DNA from: Tilletiopsis washingtonensis
Taxonomy: Eukaryota > Basidiomycota > Exobasidiomycetes > Entylomatales
Direction: 5' to 3'
Assembly (NCBI RefSeq): GCF_003144115.1
Contig: NW_020312001.1
Span: forward strand, 503,238-567,237
DNA length: 64,000 nucleotides
Every line of letters begins with the position of its first letter. Within the stretch, counting starts at the first letter, position 1. Below the pieces are notes generated by a model that ran no database searches, was not told the origin of the DNA, and saw nothing but the letters and a program-made list of their open reading frames with translations. This document shows, piece by piece, positions 11,887-23,962 of this stretch. A program made the translations under genes and the position numbers.

Positions 11887-12331
11887 GCTGGTGGTGTGCG
11901 GGGTGCGCCGTGGACTGGGCTGCACCGCCGGCTTTTGAGGAAACTCGACACTGGCAGCTGACGCGGCCTGCTGCGCGACGCAAGGAGCGCTGGCGTCGGG
12001 CGGTGCGTGCAGGCGTAGCGCACTGCTCGTGATCGGAGCGAGCGAGCAAGCGAGCGAGCAGCGGAGGGGGAACAGGTCTCGTGATGGGTGTCGGAAGGAC
12101 GACGCGCGTCCTGTCATGCAAGCTTGGGTGCACGGGCGAGCCGCGCAAGCGCTGCCAAAGCAAGCCGCGGATCTTGCCTGGCTGCGCAGCAGCACCTCCA
12201 CCTCGCTGACGCGGCCTCGGCCTCGCCTCAACCACCACCGCTCCCCTCGCCTGGCCTCTCCTCGACGCAGGCCAGACGAGCATGCTTCACGCGCTACCAC
12301 CATCTCTCATCACCACCAGAACAGGCCTCAC
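11887..12331. promoter_or_regulatory. Shared upstream region of BLM10 and the UBL-WLM gene
   Basis: The two starts are divergent, so this 445-bp interval should carry both promoters. It contains an imperfect GAGC/AAGC tetranucleotide tract at about 12036-12061. No TATA box or proteasome-type control element is obvious by eye. Confidence 0.55.
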
Positions 12332-13319
12332 ATGACGCTGCGCATCCAGCTCGTCTACCGCGGCGCGCCGCAGGAGCTGCTGCTCGACGGCAGCGCGAGC
12401 GTCGCGGAGCTGCGCAGCGCCGCCGCCACGGAGCTCGCCGTGCCACTGGCCAACCTCAAGCTACTCCCACGCCGCGGCCTGCGCCTCGATGCATCCGACT
12501 CTCGCTCGCTCTCAGACCTCGGCGTCGCCGACGCAGAGCGGATAGTGGCGCTCGGCCCGCGCGCCGAGGAGCTCGAGCGCGAGCATGCTGCCGAGGAGGA
12601 GAAGCGTCGCCGCGAGGCGCCTCGCAACTACCACCCGAGCATGCTGCGCGGCACCAAGCCTCGCTCTACAGCTACTGCTGCACCACCGCCGCCCTTTGCC
12701 TCCATCGTGCCGCACCCGCAGACGGCGCCCGACTCGCCGCAGGGCCAGCGCGTGCTCGCCGTGCTGCACCGCCTGGCAGCGGACTCGGGCGTCGTGCACG
12801 TCTGTCGGCTGCATGACTTCACTGTCGGCATCTTGACGGAGCTGCTGCCGCACGAGGTGAGTCTGGTGGGTACGTCAGTGATCGCTTCGTCGTCTCACGC
12901 TCCTGCAGAATCCCGAGCTTCTCGGCCTCAACGAGAACGCCGGGCAGCGCATCTCGCTGCGGATACGCACCGACGACGGCGTCGGCTTCCGCAGCTATCT
13001 CGACGTGCGCCGCGTGCTGCTGCACGAGCTGGCGCACAACCACGTCTCGGGCCATCCGCGCGCATTTAAGGTGCTCAACAGCCAGCTGAATGCTGAGCTC
13101 GAGGCGTATGAGCGCGCGGGCAAGGAGGGCACACGCACGCTCATCGAGGGAGAAGCGTACGAGCCAGCCGCGGCGCCCGATGCTGGGCCGGCGACGTCAC
13201 ATGTTTTAGGAGGCGCTACAGCCGGCGGCAAGGATCGCCGCGAGGTCGTGCTGGAGGCCACGATGCGGAGACTCGAGGCGGCGGAACGCGAGATTGAGCG
13301 AGGATGCGGCGGGCAATGA
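12332..13319 (+). CDS. Ubiquitin-like/WLM-domain metalloprotease fusion
   Basis: Two exons (12332-12856, 12909-13319) give 311 aa. Residues 1-75 form a ubiquitin-like fold (MTLRIQLVYRGAPQELLLDG). From about 125 onward the protein is a WLM domain, the Wss1-like metalloprotease family linked to repair of DNA-protein crosslinks and to SUMO/ubiquitin handling. The zinc motif HELAHNHVSGH (residues 214-224) keeps all three His ligands and the catalytic Glu in HExxHx5H form. The UBL-WLM order matches the known fungal ubiquitin/metalloprotease fusion proteins. The C-terminus (REVVLEATMRRLEAAEREI) is a short coiled coil. Pairing with BLM10 suggests co-expression in protein quality control, which is inference. 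Confidence 0.88.
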
Positions 13320-13552
13320 GATACCATCAGTCACGGAAGGGCCGCTTCGTTGCGTCAGAGAAGTAGTGAGTGGAGTGGGAGACTAGAGAGCGTGAGAGTG
13401 AGAGCTTGTGAGTCGAGATGAAGCAGCCTGGCGGAGTGAGACGACTTGAAGGCGTGACGTGGTGCTGCAGCGCAAAGTCAGCGCTCACCCAGGATTGCCG
13501 GACCGAGACGATGACTCACAGACAGCGGCGAGAATGGGGTCACACCACTTGC

Positions 13553-14165
13553 TCACGTCCGGGTAGGTGCAGCAGCATCCACAGTAGGGCGAGGCGCAGG
13601 TCTCGCCTTCACAGCGACGGATGCAGGCGCTGCAGTAGAAGCAGTTTGAATGGGCGCAGTGCTTGGAGCTACCCCGCTGCTGCCGGTGTCCTGCCCTCTT
13701 CCCTGCTGCTGCTCCTTCTCCTTTGCTGCGGCAACAGCTGCTGCTGCTGCTGACAGCGCTTCCTGGGCTGCTCGAGCCAGCGTGTTTGACGTTGTTAGGA
13801 CCTTCTGCGCATGAGCAAGCTCCTTCTCCAGTCTCCGGACATTTGCCTCAGCAGACTGTGCTGCTCTGCGAGCACTCATTGATGCACGTGCGGCATAGGC
13901 TGCTGCCTCCAGTGTGTCGTTGTCGACGACAGAAGAGTCTTGAGCCTTGCTTTGGCTAGGGCTGACCGGAGCTTGTTGTGCGGAGAGGATGACCGGCGCA
14001 GGAGCCGCAGCGAGTTGAGTCTGCTGTGTGGAGACGACGGGCGCAGGAGCCGCAGCAAGCTGAGCTCTCTGTGCGGACACTGCCGGCATAGGGGCCGCGA
14101 CGAGCTGAGCTCGCTGTGCGGGGACGAGCGGTCCAGGGGCCGCAGCAAGTTGTTGCTCTCCTTGC
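13553..14165 (-). CDS. Candidate low-complexity protein with four 15-residue repeats (3' exon only)
   Basis: An open minus-strand frame ends at a TGA at 13553. It encodes four tandem 15-residue units of the form QLAAAPxPxVxAQxx, then a predicted coiled coil (ARASMSARRAAQSAEANVRR) and an Ala/Pro/Thr-rich tail. A plausible upstream exon ending SLESSHGQ could join across a GTGCGG...CAG intron at about 14166-14217, and acidic/basic stretches further up (to about 14712) could belong to the same gene, but I could not build a clean start. No known domain is seen. It may be a lineage-specific gene or only GC-rich open sequence. Confidence 0.35.
13975..14155 (-). repeat. 45-nt tandem repeat, about four copies
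   Basis: Four imperfect 45-nt units lie head to tail. Read on the minus strand each keeps the 15-residue pattern beginning QLAAAP or QLVAAP. Copy differences are mostly substitutions that preserve the frame, with one extra codon in the last copy. Confidence 0.75.
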
Positions 14166-14754
14166 TGCGCCTGCTTTGATCAGCTGACTCGCTCAACAGA
14201 CCTGCTGCACACCGCGTGCCGCACCTGCCCGTGTGAAGACTCCAGACTTCGCGGCGGCCCGGCTCTGGTGACCGCCTGGCCTGTCGCAGTGCGTTTGGCG
14301 GAAGCAAGCTGCTGTGAGCAGCAGAGATGTCAGTCAGGTGCTTGCAGCGACTGCCGCAACTGAACACACAGCACGACGCCGTCCATACCCGCTCGTGATC
14401 TCGTCGCTGCTGGAGTCGCTCAGAAGCAGGCTTTCGGACACAAACGTGCGTGAGCGACGAGCTGTCTGCTTCGGTATGACGGCCTCGCCCTTTCAGGGCT
14501 GCGGAGAAGGCGACATGGCAGCGGCAGCAGACAAGGCGTGTGCGCGACGTGAGGCTTGTGATGGAGCTGAGGCAAAAGGTCACAGCTGTGGCAGGCCGGC
14601 GCTCGCGGCGCCATCGACGAGGCTCGAGCTCGTCAATGGAATCACTATCACAGTCAGGGGTCCAGCCGGCACCCCAAGGGCGGCGCGCCCCTGGTGCTTC
14701 CTTTCCCACCAACAGTCATGAGTGTCATCACTTCATTGCGGCCAGATCTGAGGC

Positions 14755-16020
14755 CTAGCTGAGGTCGGGCATGTCGGCAGCCCACTTGGCGTCCAGCACC
14801 TTCTCGAGCAGCGGCGACTCGGACGGCACCTTCATGCCGGGCATCGTGGCAGGGCGAGAGAGGAAGCTGCGATGATGGCCGTGTCAGCCGGACGCGATGC
14901 AATCTAGCATCTCCTGCAACGCACTTCTCGATCCAACGCTGGGTGTTCTCGCCGAGGCTGGTGCGAGGAATGCCGGCGAAGCCGGACCACACGGCCCACG
15001 GCAGGGCGTTGAAGTCGGCTGCGCAGAGCACGCGTGAGCACGTCGCTGTCTCAGGTAGGACGAGACCCACTCACCGAGCGAGATCTTGCCCTTGCCGTCG
15101 CCGACCAGCCAGTCACGGCCCTCGAGGCGAGTCTCGAGCACCGAGTAGAGACGCTATTGAGCAGAGAAGATGAGCACAGCTCCCAGCATAGCGCAATGCG
15201 ACAGCCGTTGCGGCGACACACCTTCGTCTCGTTGACGTAGCGATTCACCGCGTAGGGAACCACATTCTTGGAGTCTCCCACTGCTTGCATGCGGAAGTGG
15301 TTCGCCTAGCCCTTGAGTCAGCCGAGAACTTCGGCGTTGCAGTGCACACAGCGTCGACTCACCTGACCCTGCATGGGCTATGAAGCGAGAAGAGATGAGA
15401 AGTCAGCGAGGCGAGAATGGGCATCTCGAGCAGACTTCCACTCACGCCTTGGCCTCCGTGCGTCCAGAACACCCACTGCAGCACCTCCGAGCGGTACTTG
15501 TCTGCCTGCGCGTCGCTGCTCGGCCAGGAGAACAGGTGGTCCGGGTCGTAGTTCTAGATGGGCCAGTATGTCAGCGACAGCGACGTGCAGGCAGTGCTGG
15601 CACCGCGCGCACCTTCTCGAGCCACAGCAGGATGGCGGCCGACTCAAAGACGGCGAAGTTGTCGTGGTTGGGGTCAACGAGAGCAGGAATGCGGCCTGCG
15701 TGGGAGTCAGCGCGACGTCGCACATCACGCGCATGGACAGCTGACGCACCGTTCGGGTTGATCTTGAGGAAATCGGGCTGCTTCTGCGGCTCGTCCTTCG
15801 ACATGATGTCGACGGCGTGCACCTCGACGCCGGGGAAGCTCTTACCGTAGGCCTGCTTGAGCTCCTCGAGGAAGACGCTGACCTTCTGGCCGTTGGGCGT
15901 GGCGGCCGTGTAGAGCTGCAGCGGCTTGGACATGACGGAGGCGGTGGAGGCGAAGGTGCGGTGGGTGAGGTGGGTGTGAGCGAGTCGGGTGCCGTGTGTG
16001 AGGCTGCGCAAAGCGTTCAT
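14755..16020 (-). CDS. Glutathione S-transferase, Ure2/GstB-like, possible mitochondrial presequence
   Basis: Eight exons (15750-16020, 15613-15695, 15446-15553, 15363-15377, 15222-15305, 15075-15153, 14925-15018, 14755-14866) give 281 aa. The thioredoxin-like half has [20 protein letters not shown], then RIPALVDPN and [15 protein letters not shown]; the helical half has GGQGPMQGQANHFR and [10 protein letters not shown]. These are hallmarks of fungal Ure2-type glutathione transferases, which conjugate or reduce substrates with glutathione. An internal Met at 15933 starts the core. The 29 residues before it are Arg/His/Thr-rich without acids and could be a mitochondrial targeting signal. One exon is only 15 nt and encodes exactly PMQGQ. 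Confidence 0.93.
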
Positions 16021-17058
16021 TCGAGGGATGGAGGGCGAAGGTGAGAAGCTGAGCGTGCTGCGGCGTATTTGAGGGCGAGCACAGCATGTGGAGGGCGCCG
16101 CTGCTGACCGACCCTCCATCCGCGGCCGTGCGCAAGGCACGCATCGTCCGGCCGGCGCTTTTGCTGCGGCCGTATAGACCCGAGCGGCCGAGCGGCCGTC
16201 TGTGCTTGCTTCTCATCCGTGGGCCTCTCGGACGCCTGAGGACGGCAATAAGAATCCGAATCGCCCTGAGCCGCAGACGGCCCCTGCGGTGTAGAACAGA
16301 GCGCCACGCGAGCGTAGGCCCAGCGAGCGCCAGGTCCTGCCCAAGCTCAGATCGTCGAAGCGGTCTCGCAGGTGTCTCACGCACGCTCGTGCCGCTCTTC
16401 TCGCTTGGCCCCGCTTCCCCCACGAGAAGTGCCTCGCCAAGGCAGCTCCACGTGCTCGCCTGTCGCAGCCCGAGCACCCACCGAGCATCGAGCGTCGCAG
16501 CTTGCTCGTGCTGCGCTCTCTTCGCTGGCACTTCGAAGGCGGCCTCTATCGCACGTCGCGAGCGCGGCGCAACGCACTTGCTTCTCCGCGCTGCAAAGAC
16601 AGCAATCACGCTGGCGGAGGAGCGCGCTGGGGCGGACGAGGGGCGGGCTCACCTCTCACGGCGGCAGTCCCATGCGGCTCACACAAGGCACGCTAAGGCA
16701 CCGAGCCTGATCTCCGACGATGGCGCGTGGGCGCTGTGCTGCCGCCGGAGCCGTTGCGCAAGGCGCAAGCTGCAGCAGCGCGAGGTTGCAGAACGCGGGG
16801 CAAGATGCGGCCGCAAGCGCAGCGACGCTCGAGCGCGGCATGCATGATGCCAGCCGCAGCGTCAGAGCGCAGAGGCGCAGGACGGCACCGCACCCGGCAG
16901 GCGTGGAGAGGGGGAGCTGCGGCGGCGGCGGCTGCTACTGGCTCTCGACGTTCCGATCCTCCATCCTCCATACCCGCAGCCCTGCACGCCGAGCTGCTCC
17001 GTGCTCCCACTCATCGCACACCCCTCGCGTCACGCATGAGCCGCCTCACTGCCCCGGC
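16021..17058. promoter_or_regulatory. Divergent upstream region, GST and Zn2Cys6 regulator
   Basis: This interval of about 1.0 kb separates the two divergent starts and should contain both promoters. It is GC-rich and has no coding frame I can support. No clear CGG-N-CCG-type regulator site was picked out by eye. Confidence 0.5.
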
Positions 17059-20000
17059 ATGCTGAACAGCGCCATGGCTCCCTCCTCCTCCTCCAACGGC
17101 ACCTCGTCCAACGGCGCGGCGGCGTCGGGCCCGCAGCAGAACGGCTCGGCTGCGCAGGCAGGCAGCGCTGAAGCGGGCGCCTCGTCGGCCAGCTCGCAGC
17201 GGCGCCAGCAGGGCGTGTCGTGCGATGCGTGCAAGTTCCGCAAGGTGAGCCCCGGTCGGCAGCGCTGACTGGTCTGCGCCGTCTCACGCATCCTGCAGGT
17301 CAAGTGCGACCGCCGCGCAAAGGTCGAGAAGCGCCTGGCCGAGCTCGTGTCGGCGGGCGGGCCGAGCAGCCTGACCGCCGACGAGGATCGCGACGTCAGC
17401 TGCAGCGTGTGTGTGGCGCACGGCCTGCGCTGCACCTTTACGCAGGCCGAGCCCAAGAAGCGCAGAGGCAGGCGTCTCGTGCAGATCCAGGCGCAGCAGA
17501 AGCAGCAGGCCAATGCGGCGCCGAGTGCGGACGCTGCGGCGCCAGAGGGCGATGCGAATGGACGGCAGCCGCGCACGCGTCATGTCAGCTCGTATCCTTC
17601 GCCCTCATCGACGCCCTCGACGGCCCTCGGGCTCTTCTCAGTGCCAGGCTTGACAAGAGTGAGTCGACTCAGCCGCGGCGCCTGCAGCGAGCTGACCTCT
17701 CTGCAGTCGCTGCTGGACGCCTGCGTCGTGGCATACTTTAAGTACTGCGTGCCAGTCGTCGCCGTGCTCCACGCCGACACCTTCTCGGCCCGCTATGCCC
17801 GCTACTTTGCCGAGTACGCGGGCCAGCCACACGTGCCTGCCAGCCACGTCGATCCTGCGCTGGCTTCGCTGCCTCCGCTTACCGAGCTGTGAGTCTGCTG
17901 CGCTTGATAGCCCGTGCTGTAGCTGATCCGCGAAACAGCCAAATCCTCGCCGTCGGATGCGCTGGTGCAGGCTTGCTCCAGCCGCCGATCACGGGTGCGA
18001 ACCCGAGAGCCAAGTTCAAGCTGCAAGAGAGACTCGCGCAGCGCTGCCATGAGATCCTGCAGAGTGTCAGCTGGGCACAGCGGCTCAAGGAAGAGGGCAC
18101 GGATCTCGTCGAGGCAGTCTACATTCTCGTCGACCCGACGGCGCCCAGCGTCACCGACGACCTCGAGCATGCGCACAAGCAAGGCGTCATGACGCTGCCC
18201 ACCGACCCGCTGCACGTGCAGCCAACGTCTCATGAGTCTGTCGTCCGCCTGTCGCTGGCTCTCTGCTTGCATCGACGGCCCAAGGCCGAGCCTGGCGCCG
18301 CGCCAAATGGCCCGCGGTGGCGCACGGCCACTGGCGACCTCATCGACGACCGAGAGATGTTCCGTGAGCAGGCTCCGTAAGCATCTGAGCCGGACTGAGC
18401 ACTGACATCCTGCGATTTTCTCCAGGGCGCGTGAGGAGCTGGTGGGCGGTCTTCTGCCAGGACTCGCTGCGCTCCTTTGGCGCGCATCGCACGCCGTTGA
18501 TCTCGGAGGACCAGTACGATCAGGACCTGCCGCGATGGCGCGACCGAGGCGAAGGCGCCTTTTCTACCACGTTCGGCATGCCAGCCAACCCCGACACCTT
18601 CTTCTCGCCGCAAGGACGCGGCCTCACGAGCGGGCCCGGCAGCGAGGGTGATCCCTATCCGGCGTCAGCAGGGCCACAGTACCCGCACTTCTCGCGCTTC
18701 GATGCCGTGTGGCTCGAGGCGCTGTTCCGCCTCACGTTCATCACGCGCACTGTCGGTGCGCGGACCGTGTCTGCTCGAGCGCAGGGCCGCGGCGTGCTGC
18801 TCAGCGACTTGGACCATGCCATGTCCGCCTACGGTCTGTGGATGGCTCAGTTGCCGCAGGAGATCACCTGGGAGGTGCAAATGGCAGATCAGCGCCCGGA
18901 CCAGACTCCCCTGCACAACATCACGTTCCGTAATGCTCTCAAGACTGGTAAGTCGTTCGACAAAGCGCCGTGTCGGCCTTGACTCACTCGTCCTCTCAGC
19001 CTGGCTCGAAATTCTCGCAAAGGGCCAGGTGAGTGACGCGCACAAAGCCGTCTCTGCCCCTTTGCTCACAGGCAACCCGCAGGTGCTCTCTCTATGGGCT
19101 GCCGTCAAGGACTACGGCCTGCGTGCAGAGACGGATGTCCTTGACGCTGCCGGCGCTCTTGCCTCGCGACTGAACATCAGCGAGCCGCACCCGCACGAAC
19201 GACATGCGAGCGGCTCATCTCCAGCGCACACCACCACGCCCGGCTCGATCCACCCCGACGGCGTCGGACCACATGCTGCGCCGGATGCCGAGCGTGAGCT
19301 GCACGCCCGTCTGCAGGGCCTCACGACCGACTGCTTTTTCCGCATGGCACACTTGTGCAGCAACGCGGCCGCCTTTGGCTTCATGCGTGGTGAGTGTTTG
19401 GCGCTTGCTGAGATGCTGGCTTGGCTCATCGCTCTGTGCCGCAGCGAGCCGCCAAGTAATGCGCGACATAACGTGCTCGTACGCCATGTGGGGCTGTTCG
19501 CTCGCGAGCGACGTTCTCAAGGGCATCGCTGCGCCGCGTCTCGGCGCACAGGTGCACTACGACCAGGTCATCGAGGCCATCGCCTCGCTCATCGAGGCCG
19601 TGGCGAGCGTCGACTCGGTGCGCGACACGCACATCATGGTGCGCGGTCTGCGCGACATTCTGCACAAGTTCCCGGGCGGCGTTGAGGCCGGCAAGCGCAT
19701 GCGCGGCGAGACCGCCTCTCCGCCATCGGGCCCAGACGCGAATACGCCGCCGCAAGGTGCGCTGCACCACCTCTCTGCGGCGTCAGTGGCGCAGCGAGGC
19801 CGCAGCGAGTCGACGCCGTGGCACCCGCCGCAGGGCTTCGGCAGCGTCTGCGGTCCGGACGGCGACATGTCGCAGCCGGCCAGCCTTCCGTCCCGTCAAG
19901 CCAACGACGAGATCGCGGCGCTGTCAAGCAACGCCGACGCGCTCTTCGACATGGGCCACGGCGGCCAGACGGCGCCCGAGCTGCTCGACGCGCAATGGCT

Positions 20001-20292
20001 CGAGCAGCTGACGGCCGGCAATGCGCCGCACCAGCCGCAAGCGCCTTTGCGAGGCCCCACCGCTGCGAACGTCGAGCATCCGGCAGGACGCATGATGCAC
20101 GGCGGCGGCCCCGTGCCGGGCGGCCACGTCGATCCGCAGTGGAACGGCCCTGCCGTGATGCAGCAGCCGCGAACCTCCGAGATGATGGGCGACGCCGCCT
20201 CCTGGGCTGGCCAGGCGTGGCGCCTGGACGGCATGGGTCAGGCGCAGGAGCCGCAGGGTTCGTATGAGTGGCTCTGGGGCGTGGCTCCTTAG
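17059..20292 (+). CDS. Zn(II)2Cys6 fungal transcription factor with middle homology region
   Basis: Eight exons (17059-17244, 17299-17658, 17707-17888, 17939-18363, 18426-18947, 19000-19028, 19083-19389, 19445-20292) give 952 aa. The DNA-binding cluster spans the first intron: Cys55, 58, 65, 97, 100 and 107 (SCDACKFRK, VKCDRR, CSVCVAHGLRC). The gap between Cys65 and Cys97 is 31 residues, much longer than usual. A basic stretch (PKKRRGRRL) follows. Residues about 200-680 match the fungal transcription-factor middle homology region (RVRSWWAVFCQDSLRSFG, DLDHAMSAYGLWMAQLP), and the tail is Gln/Pro/Gly-rich, as in activation domains. The target pathway cannot be told from the sequence; the neighbouring GST is a possible but untested target. 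Confidence 0.92.
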
Positions 20293-20565
20293 TCGCATCG
20301 GGCTCAGCTGCTTGCTCGATGATACCTGCATACTGCCCGCTCTCGACGTGGCCGACTCTCTCGCGCTCTCGCTCTGCTGCTCCTCTCCTTCTCCCGCTCT
20401 CCCTCTGCTAGCACCGATTCCCTCGCTCCCCCTCGCTCTGCTTGTGCTGGCTCCTGTTTGCAAGTGTATGATTAGGACGAACCGCAATGTACAGATAAGA
20501 AGAACAGCAGCTGAAGAGGAGGTATCGAGCGGCGCGTCGAGAAAGGCGCCCGGCGGGCGCGCGCT

Positions 20566-21803
20566 TTAGTAAGCCTGGCCCGCAGCCTTCTCCTGGTCCT
20601 TGACCTGCTGCGCCGTGAGCGTCGTGTTGCTGTGCTGCGTCATGGCGGGAGCCGCGTACGGCGCATTGGGGTGGTGGCCCTCGCCGTGCGCCTCGGCACG
20701 CGCGCGGTCCTCGACCATGCTGCCCTCCTCGCTGAGGCCGGCGTTGGCGCGCTTGCGCGCGGGCATGAAGTCGACCGTGTCTGGAGCACAGGTGTTAGTC
20801 GGCTAGCTCAGGCCGCTGCAGCCCGCGGCGCACTCACAGGTCAGGAAGAAGAAGGCCAGCACGAAAGCGCACACCCACTCGGCCACACCGGCGGCCGACG
20901 TGATGCGGTCGCAGCGCGTGTCTCCCGGGTCGGCGTCGCCGCGGCAGGTGGCGTACGTGCTGGCAGAAGGAAGCGGCGGTCAGCTGAGCTCAAAGTTCAA
21001 AGTCGCCCAACGCTCCTCCTTCAGCCCATCCAGAGGCCTTATACCCCCGTCCGCCTCCCCCTCTTCCGCACCTACTCACGAGACGAAGACGATGAGCACT
21101 ACCACGGCAAAGGCGAGCAGGCACGTCTTGACGATGGCCATGGCGCGCAGGTGCCAGAGCTCGTCATCGTGGCTCTTCGAGAGACTGAAGATCTGCAGCG
21201 TCTGGAAGAGCACCGAGAGGCCGACGCCGACGACAAAGACGACGGTCATGGACCAGTGCACGTTCGAGTAGCTGGAAGACAGCTGTCAGCCTTGCGTGCG
21301 CTGCTTCGAGCACGCGGACACTCACTTGTTGGCATCGAACACGGAAAGCAGCACGAGTCCGGCGGCGCCAATGAAGGCGAAGATCAGGCTGCACACATCC
21401 AGCACCGTCTGGCGCTTGCGCAGCGAGCCCGGGATGCGGCGCGCATGGCGCAGGTGCCGCTCCGTGAGCGTCGTGGCAATGTAGAAGGCGGCGCTGAGGC
21501 TGGAGAAGATGATGAAGAACGTCTTGTGCACGGCGCCGACGTTGGAGATGAACACGACTGGAGAAAGAGGCATCAGCGGTTGTGCGATTGGAAATAGCGG
21601 AACAGGGCAACCCACTGTTGGCGTTCGTCGGCTTGTACTCGTTGAAGTCGTCGTTGGCCCACAGGCCGAGCAGGCCGACAATGTCGGTGATCCACAGCGA
21701 GAAGGTGATGAGCGGCAGCAGGAAGTAGTATCTGCGCGCAGTGTCAGCGTGGTGCGTCACGAGGCAGCGAGCTCAGGTGTGCTCACCCGTGGAGGCCCTT
21801 CAT
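20566..21803 (-). CDS. Sfk1/FRAG1/DRAM-family multi-pass membrane protein
   Basis: Six exons (21787-21803, 21616-21731, 21326-21557, 21080-21271, 20838-20959, 20566-20780) give 297 aa. About six hydrophobic spans include YYFLLPLITFSLWITDIVGL, VHKTFFIIFSSLSAAFYIA, SMTVVFVVGVGLSVLFQT and EWVCAFVLAFFFLTYT. The segment CDRITSAAGVAEWVCAF is the family signature. In yeast Sfk1 supports plasma-membrane PI4-kinase Stt4 and lipid asymmetry; DRAM proteins act in lysosomes and autophagy. The cytoplasmic tail after TVDFMPARKR is polar. The first exon codes only six residues. The start is the only Met that splices into the first membrane span. Confidence 0.87.
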
Positions 21804-23962
21804 GGCGGCGCGTAGCAGATGGGTGCAGCTGGGCTAGAGATAGGACACGCAAGGCGAAGCAGGCAGAGCGACGAGAGAGCAACGACGAGTGAGACGCTTG
21901 AGGATGTGGTGGAGAAGGAAGCTCGTGCGACGTCGACGAGGCGGAAGGATGTCAGGGCCCCTTGGACGGGCCAGCCGACTCTGTGGACGCGCCGCTGACG
22001 AGGACGTCACTCCGCACCATGTCGCGCGCGCAGGCCCGCAAACTCCGGCTGCCGGCTGCCGGCCGCCCTGTTCTGATTTTGAAGCGGCCAAAGCACAGCA
22101 TCTCGACGGCTGGATGCTGCTTGGTTGCCGCGGGCTGCTCTCGGGGCGCCGTCGCTGAACCTGCGGCTGCGCTCAAGGCACAGCCGCCTCCACGCCGGGT
22201 CCGCGCTTGCGCCGCGCAGAGAGCGTCTCCGCCCGCCGAGTCGCCGGCGAAACGCTCGCTTGCTCTGCGGACGCTGCGCGCGTGCCGCCTGCCATGCGCC
22301 ATGACGCGTGCACGACGCATCGGGGCCGTCGCGCAGCGCGATGCAGCGCGGCTCGGCGCAACGCACCAGCCCCATCGCCGCCGGCAGCCGGCGCAGCGCG
22401 GTCGAGCCGCGGCCGCTCCCAACGCTCCGGGCCCGACGTGGAGCGAGCGGAAGCGGCGTGCGACGTGCGGCCTGCAGCGGAGGCAGCTTTCGCAAGCGCC
22501 AGAAGCGCGATGCGAGATGCGCGATGTGCTGATTGCGGAGAGAGGAGCAAGCGCAAGCAGAGGCAGCGGCACGTGGTAGAGGTTGCTTTGGCCGCGGCGC
22601 CGCTTTGCGATGAGCGTCCTAGCGAGCAGCAGCCATGGAGCGAGGCGGTCGAGAGCGGCAGCTGTGCTGTCCAGATCGTCGAGGGTGTACATGGTCGACT
22701 CGACAGGTCTGCAAGGACGAGGGCAAGGCCTCCTCTCAGGATGTCAAGTCACGTGCCCATCCCCACTGGCTGATCGCCTGCCGCGGCGGGGAACGACGTC
22801 TGACGGGTGCTGGGCCGCGGCGGGGCCTCCTCGCGGCGCTGGCGGCCTCGAAGCCCGCCGCTACTGTATCAGGTGAGCTCTAAATGGGGTCCAGAGCGCA
22901 GACATCGACAGCGATGCAGCGGGCTCGTCGCGGCGACCGGCCCGCTGCAGCCTACCTTCTGAGGAGCAGAGCGATCAGTCTCGGCCCGGCGCACTGGTCA
23001 CATTCTAGTTGACAGCTCGTCAGGGCGCCGGCCGTGCCGCGAGCGATGTGGGGTCGAGGGCTCGTCCATCCGCAGCCTCGGGGCGGGCCCAGAGCGGCAG
23101 CACCTGCAGATGATGCTCGACAGCCTGAATCATCGTGCCATGCTCAAGCGAGCGCCTGCTGCTGATGACCTTGCTGCTGAGCGCGGCACAACTCAGAATA
23201 TGAATGCTGCCGCGGATCAGGGGGCGTCTCGCCGACGGCCGGCGCACTCTTGATGTGCGGCGGCACTGCGGGCCGCGCGGGCCGGTCCACGCGCACGCAC
23301 GCTCGAGCACCCTCGCATGCGCATGCTCGCTGCGGGCCAGCTGTGCGTGCATGCATGCGCAGCTCCCTGTGGGGCGGAGCTGCAGCTGTCACACAAGCGA
23401 GCGTGCGACAGCAGCAGCAAGCGCCTGATGCCTCGGCGCGGCGTTGGAGGATGCACGCCGCGAGCGACGCGCGGCGCGGCAGCCGGGCCCAGCGGAGCCG
23501 TGCCCGCGCGCTTGCCTTGCCCCGCTGTGCCTTGGTGCCTCGCGCCTTGTGCTTGTCCACGCGACTCGCGGCGCCTCGCTCGCCGCTGCCTGCCTCGCCT
23601 CCATCGTCCGCACCTCCAGCTCCGTCGACCTCTTGTCCCTCGCCTCTGTCCCGTGCTCGCTGCTCTCTCTTTCCCCTGCGCACGCTCGCCCTCCACTGCG
23701 GCTGCTCCGCTTCTGCTCCTCAGCCCGCGCGCGCTTCGCCTCCTCTGCGCATTCGCATACCCCGCACGGCTGCTGCGCACCCCTCTGCGCGCTCCGTGTC
23801 GACGCCCTCTGCACCGGCTGCATCCACAGCACCTTTTGCGCATCCTCGCTTGGTGCTGCCTCTGCCGCGCCTGTCTCGCCTCGCGCTTGGCTGCAGCACC
23901 GCGCCTGAGCGCATAGAGAGCGAGTGGGTCTTCGCTCGCGGAGCCGGCAGCAGTGGCCTTGC
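21804..23962. promoter_or_regulatory. Divergent upstream region, Sfk1-like and PSP1 genes
   Basis: This gap of about 2.2 kb separates two divergent starts. It has many open frames, but they are Arg/Ala/Cys-rich, lack splice support and show no domain. The part just before 23963 is pyrimidine-rich (about 23560-23900), as is common near fungal transcription starts. Confidence 0.5.

Noticed and set aside
9567-12032. 821-codon open frame on the + strand
   Set aside because: It lies antisense to BLM10 exon sequence with strong homology; the Arg/Ala/Val/Glu-rich content is the mirror of GC-rich codons, and no domain is seen.
18377-18425. GTAAGC donor in the Zn2Cys6 gene
   Set aside because: Splicing there gives the wrong frame; the upstream GTGAGC donor at 18364 restores RVRSWWAVFCQD.
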